A DNA stretch of 64,000 nt from Kryptolebias marmoratus (lineage: Eukaryota > Chordata > Actinopteri > Cyprinodontiformes > Rivulidae). The position numbers were made by a program, and so were the translations under genes. This document shows, one piece after another, positions 58,723-64,000 of the stretch. Where the stretch lies: NCBI RefSeq assembly GCF_001649575.2, contig NC_051431.1, positions 10,089,966 through 10,153,965 of the forward strand. The letters run 5' to 3'. Position 1 is the first letter of the stretch. Every line of letters starts with the position of its first letter. Under the pieces are notes generated by a model. That model was given only the letters and a program-made list of their open reading frames with translations. It was not told the DNA's origin and ran no database searches.

Positions 58723-61700
58723 TCACCCCTTCCCCATCATATTCTTTTTTGTATTTTTTTCAGGTTTCATCAACATGATGTAACATTTTGGGATGAAGAT
58801 ACAAATCAGCAGTCCAAAACTAGAAGCAAGAATGGCAAAGATTTCTACAGCAACACTAAATTTTCCTGGAGAGCTGACATATGCTGGGATAAAAGTGAGC
58901 CATACTGCACAGAATATCAGCATGCTAAAGGTGATAAATTTTGCTTCATTGAAATTATCAGGCAGTTTCCGAGCCAGAAAAGCAAAAATGAAACACAATA
59001 GGGCAAGAAGTCCAATGTACCCAAGCACAGACCAGAAACCTACAGCTGAGCCCAGAGCACACTCCAAGATGATTTTATCTTTGAATTCCTTAAAGTTCTT
59101 TGAAGGAAAAGGAGGAGAAATTGTCAGCCAGATAACACATATGATAACTTGTATAAAAGTTAAACCCAGAACACTGAGTCTCATCTGTGTTGGCCCAAAC
59201 AGTTTCATCATATTATTGCCTGGAAGTGTAGCTTTAAACGCCATTAAAACCACCATAGTTTTCCCCAAAACACAGGAGATGCAGAGAACAAAGGTGATGC
59301 CAAAAGCTGTGTGACGGAGCATACAGGACCACTCAGAGGGACGTCCAATGAAGGTCAGAGAGCAGAGAAAACACAGAGTCAGGGAGAAAAGCAGCAGGAA
59401 GCTCAGCTCAGAGTTGTTTGCTCTGACAAGAGGAGTTTTCCTGTATCTGAAGAAAATGAGAGCCACAGCAGCAGTCAGACATGTTCCAAATAAAGAGGCT
59501 GTGGTGAGCAGTATTCCCATAATTTCTTCATATGACAAAAACTCTGCCTCTTTTGTTACACAGGCATCTCTTCTCTTATTTGACCAGGATTCAGGTGGGC
59601 ATCTCAGACATGTGACAGAATCTGCAAATCAATGATGAACTTTAAATTAGTAAGATTTCTGGCTGTACTTGACTTTCAAAATTACCAAATGTCAGACTGG
59701 GTCATTGCATTTCAAACCATATGTTCTAGTCTGATTATTTGAATTAACACATACACAGCAGAGGTGTAACAGTGCACAAAAGTAAATGAAAACCCTAAAC
59801 CCAAACCCCCTTCCCAAAAAACAGAATATATATAATTTGATTTGTGAATATTCATAACTAGCAAACTTTAACATATCATGTCAAAAAAGTGTTGCACAAA
59901 CTGCCATTTTTGACTTTTAATATACCTTAACTTTATTTGTATAAAATAGGTGTTAGTAACACACCCTGAAACTTGCTAAATTGGGTACAAATATTTTTCA
60001 TAATTTATTTTATCATTTAGGCTTTTGATTTTTTAATAAACATGAGCAGCCTTGTTTATGGACAGATGAAAGACAGAATATCACTGATTCAATTCTTGCT
60101 TTTAAGGTATGACTACAAAACTTTTCAATGAGAGCTCAAAACACCCATGCTCGGATCTATACAATCATACAAATCTAATTTTATAAAACTGAATATGTTT
60201 CAGCTAAAAAAAACTGAAAAGTATCTATTAAAAGTTTTATAACCTGTAATGTTGCTCATTTCTCCCTCTCCACATGTTATGCAGTCATAGCAGCAAACAG
60301 GTATTCCTTTCTGAAGAACTTTTCGTGTTCCTGGAGGACACTTCTCTCTGCAAACTGACACAGGCACCTGCAAGGACAAAACCAGCACACAGAAAATATT
60401 ATATTCTGCTGTAAAGAGTGATTTTCTTTTCTAACTTTGGTGTATTAAAGCCAAATGTCATTTAAAGATAGATTTTTTTTTCTAACATAAAAAATGCTAA
60501 TATTAAATACAGTAGATTTTACCTCTATTGAATTCTGTGCCCAAATGAAAGTTTTATTTAGCAAATTTAGCTGTCTATCTGCAGGTAACGATGCATCATA
60601 AACACCCACTGTAGCAAAGCCAATAATGCCATTTTCTTCTGGTTGCCAGTTAATAATCTCATATTTTGCTGCTGGATCTCCATTTTCATTAAAATAAACC
60701 TCTTCACCTTCCTTTGTTTTAAAACGAATTTGTCGAATGTGTTGTAAAATCTAAGACAGTGCAAGGATTAACTAAATTTATTATAAATAGCTTGCAGTTC
60801 AGCAATATAGCAATTGGCAATATTTTTTTACATTTTTTTGCAATTTGCTTTTATGTGTCTACATGTAATAACTCACCGTGAACGGATCAAGCTGCACACT
60901 GTTGTTACATGTTTTATTACACTTAAGAATACTGTGCAGTGCATGGGCCACAGCATACACACCTTTGTAAACATTATTAATTATGGGCATGAGTGACATG
61001 TCAGTGAAGCTGTGTTCCACTCCAGTCAGATCTTCATGTCCAGTACATTCTGTCTGAATCTTTTCTGATTGTGACTGCTTAAACTTACAGCTGAATAATG
61101 CTTCCCAGAATTCTGTAAACAAGTCATGATTTAACAGATTCAGTGGCTTCACATCCAGCATGAACTCTTTAAGACCACTAACATGTGCTTTTGGGATAGA
61201 AAGCCCTATAGCTCCATCCAGGATGTGATTTTTATCTACTGCTGCAATTTGAGAATCAAAGATCCAGGACTCACTGCCGACCCACTGATACCCTGTCAAG
61301 TTGTGATTTGACAGCGCAGGTATAAGAACTTCCATGTCACGAGGAGAGAGAAAAGCAACAATAACCTTTGAAGTTGAAGCTTTGATAATGTCAATTATCT
61401 TTTGTAATTTTTCAGTTGAATCTGTTCTAAAGAAGGAAACAGAATATTCCAGACAGATCCCCAACTGCTGTGCAGTTTCTGTGAATGTTGCCATGCCATT
61501 GTTGCCATAATCATCATTGGTTCTAATGGCTCCAACCCAAGTCCATTTAAAGTGTTTGACCAACTGGGCTAGAGCTCGGCTCTGATAGTAGTCACTGGGT
61601 ATGGTTCTGAGAAAGGATGGGTATTTGCCTTTATCACTGAGACAAGCACATGTAGCAAAGTGGCTGATCTGGAAAAAACAAAAAGTTCTTTATATCTGAA

Positions 61701-62510
61701 ACAAATCTTAAAACTATGTTATATAAAAATATTATGAAATACAAGACAATTACATAGTAAAATTTGTTTCTACCAGGCGCAAAACTATTGAATATTTATT
61801 GTTTGTAAACATATAGTACAACACATTGTACTTACCAGTGGGATCTGAAATGGTCCGATAACCGTAGCTATTGCTGTACAAGGAGAAGAGGAGCCTTCTC
61901 CTACTATGGCCTGTACTTTAACGGGTCTGTTACATGGTTCCTCAGAGGTTGAAGACACATTGTCAGCATTGTTTAAGGCAAGGGCAACTTTTATGCTTCT
62001 GGCAATGGACCTACAAGTGTCATAGATATTATATCCAAGAGAAATGCCTGGAAGTAGGTCTGTACTGTTATTTATCTCCTCAATGGCAAAACGCATTGCT
62101 TGAGCAAACTGGAAATCTCTGAAACTCAAACTTAATTCAGACAAATATAATTAGGTGCTATAAAAACTTTATTCTGGGTACACATATAATTATGCTCTAA
62201 ATAAATCAGATGTTTTTTAACCAATAATACACAAAATTGAGTACAGATGAATAAAATATTCATGTAGTGTATTTTACCTCATACATTCCAGTGGCAGAGG
62301 ATTTTGTGTGTAAGTTTCCTGTCTGTTCTTCCAACTGCTGTGAAAGTAGAAGATTCCTCCCAACACGATGTCCCCATTCTTAGACAGCTGAGGGATTTCA
62401 GGGTTTCCTATCTGTCTGCACAATGAATCCTCAGACTGGGAAAAAGACATCAACAGGAACAGCTGTAAAAGTGCACAAACCTGCTCTGGCCATCTCTGTG
62501 TGGACTTCAT
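58723..62510 (-). CDS. Receptor K: OlfC/V2R-like olfactory receptor, complete
   Basis: Exons: 62278-62510, 61836-62130, 60877-61668, 60523-60750, 60244-60367 and 58723-59621 (856 aa). Lineage II ([18 protein letters not shown]). The chosen ATG at 62508-62510 ([11 protein letters not shown]) aligns with J; in-frame upstream starts would lengthen the signal peptide. Exon 3 has FKWTWVG, where nearly all others have FGWTWVG, and [10 protein letters not shown]. Exon 4 ends NSIE rather than the usual S(K/L)Q. The cysteine-rich domain reads CREKCPPG and [12 protein letters not shown]. In exon 6, [10 protein letters not shown] replaces [10 protein letters not shown] and the protein ends at MGKG. No disabling change was seen, but both promoter elements are weakened. 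Confidence 0.94.
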
Positions 62511-62571
62511 TCTCTTTAAAAACACACCGTTGCATCTCATGAACATTTATACAACACAAATACTTGAAATG

Positions 62572-62646
62572 GTAGTTACGAAGATTGAATCAGCTTGTAC
62601 ATTACTTTAATAGAGTTACGTCTCTATGGAACTATGAGGTAGGGCA
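62572..62646 (-). promoter_or_regulatory. Degenerate promoter block of receptor K
   Basis: The TATA-like site is CGTAACTAC at 62572-62580, two changes from F and I, and the CACC box is TGCCCTACCT at 62637-62646. The flanking sequence still aligns well with F, I and J. Confidence 0.45.
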
Positions 62647-62699
62647 GGAGGAGGGACCTGTTAAGTCTTGTTTTGAGTATTACTTTTGTATGGGAAATG

Positions 62700-63158
62700 T
62701 CGCAGGAATATTTTACTGTGTGAAGCTGAACCAATGCCCTTATTTCTCATGTCAATGTAAGATGAGACGGTAAAGTAATTTATTTCACAAGCTTATTTTT
62801 TTAAGGTCAAATAATACTTGCTCACTAGTGGGTTTACTACAGAAAACAATGATGTTTTACCAGTCTCCTTTCCACCTGAAACAACCTGCCTGACATTGGT
62901 TGTCCATTTTTTTTTTTTTTTTTCAATCGGACTGATATCCAAGCAGAATTACTTCCGAAAAGATTTTTCCCCAACTAGAATGTATTTGCTCCCAATTCAA
63001 GATATTTTTTGTTTGTTTAGATGGTATCAGGGTAATTGATTTAGCTCTGTGACTATCTCTAACCCAGCACCAATCCTTTGACGTGTGAATATACACCCAC
63101 CTTAACTTCAGTTGCAGTAATAGAATTGTGGTGATAGATAAGATCCAGAAAAAAAGCA
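62700..63158. other. Intergenic DNA right of K
   Basis: Contains a T run at about 62908-62924. No gene was recognised. Confidence 0.4.
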
Positions 63159-63446
63159 GTGGTGATAGATGTAGCAGTACCAGGAGACTGCAACATCAGG
63201 AAGAAGGATCATGAAAATCTGGAGAAATACCAAGGGCTGAAAGAGGAAATATAGAAGTTGTGGAGAGTCAAGGCCTCAGTGTTACCAGTGGTCATCGGAG
63301 CACTCGGTGCTGTGACCCCCATACTGAAAGAGTGGCTCCAACATATCCCAGGAACAACATCAGAGATCTCTGTCCAGAAGAGCTCAGTCCTAGGAGCAGC
63401 TAAGATATTGAAGAGAACCCTGAAGCTCCCAGGCCTCTGGGCTTGA
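63159..63446 (+). mobile_element. LINE 3'-terminal coding fragment, copy 2
   Basis: Better preserved than the copy at 6212. The plus frame reads VVIDVAVPGDCN, LEKYQGLKEE, VVIGALGAVTP, EISVQKSSVLGAAKI and LKLPGLW. An in-frame TAG at 63252-63254 follows KEEI, so it is dead. It is followed by a (TA)n tract, like copy 1. Confidence 0.65.
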
Positions 63447-63489
63447 AGTGAAATTGGAACCGCCCATGCGGAACAAAGGGCAAGATGAG

Positions 63490-63492
<3 letters not shown>

Positions 63493-63524
<32 letters not shown>
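63493..63524. repeat. (TA)n microsatellite
   Basis: About 32 bp of TA directly 3' of the LINE fragment. Confidence 0.9.
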
Positions 63525-63527
<3 letters not shown>

Positions 63528-63659
63528 TCCATATACATATATGAATATAAAAAAGATAAATATTTTAAAATGTATAAAGGGTTCAAAAGTTAAAGTCAAA
63601 GCAGGATTGTCTTTAATAAGCTGAACATTTTTGTTGAATGGTTCAAACAGCACTAAAAA

Positions 63660-64000
63660 GGTGGAGCGAGTTAGATGCTGAAAAATGTACAGAAGAACAA
63701 TAAAGCAACTATAATGAATAGAAACTGGATAATGGTAGTATGAACGCTTCTTAGAAATTAAAAGATCATTTCAGAAAAAGTTACGTTGACTGAAAGTGTC
63801 ATAAATACTGGGATGTTGTCCAAAGAGCGAAGCCGAAACCAGACACAGATATAAAAGGTAAGTGAATTTATTTACAGGGTGAAACTATATACAGTGGGCG
63901 GTATCCGGAGGGGTCTGCAAGAGAAGGAGAGCTAGGTGAGTCTCGGGTACGAGTCTTGGTCCGGGACGGTTGCAAGGTGGTGGTTATAATGTCTTTTTGT
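63660..64000. other. Unassigned right end of the window
   Basis: From about 63800 the composition becomes richer in G (gtgggcggtatccggagggg and ggtccgggacggttgc) than the array. It looks like the start of another repeat, but I cannot name it from this piece. Confidence 0.3.

Noticed and set aside
1..64000. CRISPR arrays, operons, ribosome-binding sites, rRNA
   Set aside because: None were seen; the spliced genes and repeats mark this as animal nuclear DNA, where such prokaryotic features are not expected.

Overview
This window is AT-rich nuclear DNA from a teleost fish. It holds a tandem array of eleven chemosensory receptor genes of the OlfC (V2R-like, class C GPCR) family. The fish origin is inferred from the receptor family and from fish-type repeats: an L1-clade LINE, a Penelope-like GIY-YIG fragment, a tRNA-derived SINE and several common fish interspersed repeats. 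No single-copy anchor gene is present, so the species cannot be named.

Receptors are lettered A to K from left to right. A (1-828) is cut by the window edge and only its exons 1-2 are present. B (1519-5131), C (7298-11061), D (12358-16171), E (18315-22327), F (24230-27801), H (39740-44332), J (51977-56136) and K (58723-62510) are complete six-exon genes on the minus strand. I (45722-49645) has the same structure but carries a stop codon at position 6 of its signal peptide. G (33599-37407) is the only plus-strand gene. All exon borders were placed by eye at GT-AG sites. Exons 3, 4 and 5 are 792, 228 and 124 nt in every complete copy, and predicted proteins are 855-862 aa. Each has a signal peptide, a Venus-flytrap ligand domain (exons 1-4), a nine-cysteine domain (exon 5 and the start of exon 6) and a seven-helix domain in one exon (exon 6).

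Two lineages are visible. Lineage I (A, B, C, E) has an AEEPECRQ- or [12 protein letters not shown] mature N-terminus. Lineage II (D, F-K) has [12 protein letters not shown] N-termini. B and C share about 2.1 kb that is identical by eye, introns included, flanked by more diverged sequence, while the 3' end of C matches D. This points to recent duplication plus gene conversion. Upstream of most start codons lies a shared promoter block: a TATA-like CATAAATA about 55-80 bp before the ATG and a TGCCCCACCT box, typically 50-70 bp further out (24 bp in C).

Between the genes lies mainly repeat-derived DNA. A 5'-truncated L1 element (30116-33290) with an open ORF2 and an 18-bp target-site duplication sits in the head-to-head interval between F and G, about 150 bp upstream of G's promoter box. 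Behind G are decayed Penelope-like and LINE endonuclease fragments. A solo-LTR-like element lies behind K, and a decayed relative of it lies behind I. Two copies of one LINE C-terminal fragment lie near the two ends of the window (6.2 and 63.3 kb).

The receptors probably act as alternative amino-acid detectors, each chosen singly in microvillous olfactory neurons. I found no evidence of an unknown gene system. The most useful leads are the shared promoter block, the B/C conversion patchwork, the nonsense codon in I, the duplicated splice donor in C and the young L1 insertion.
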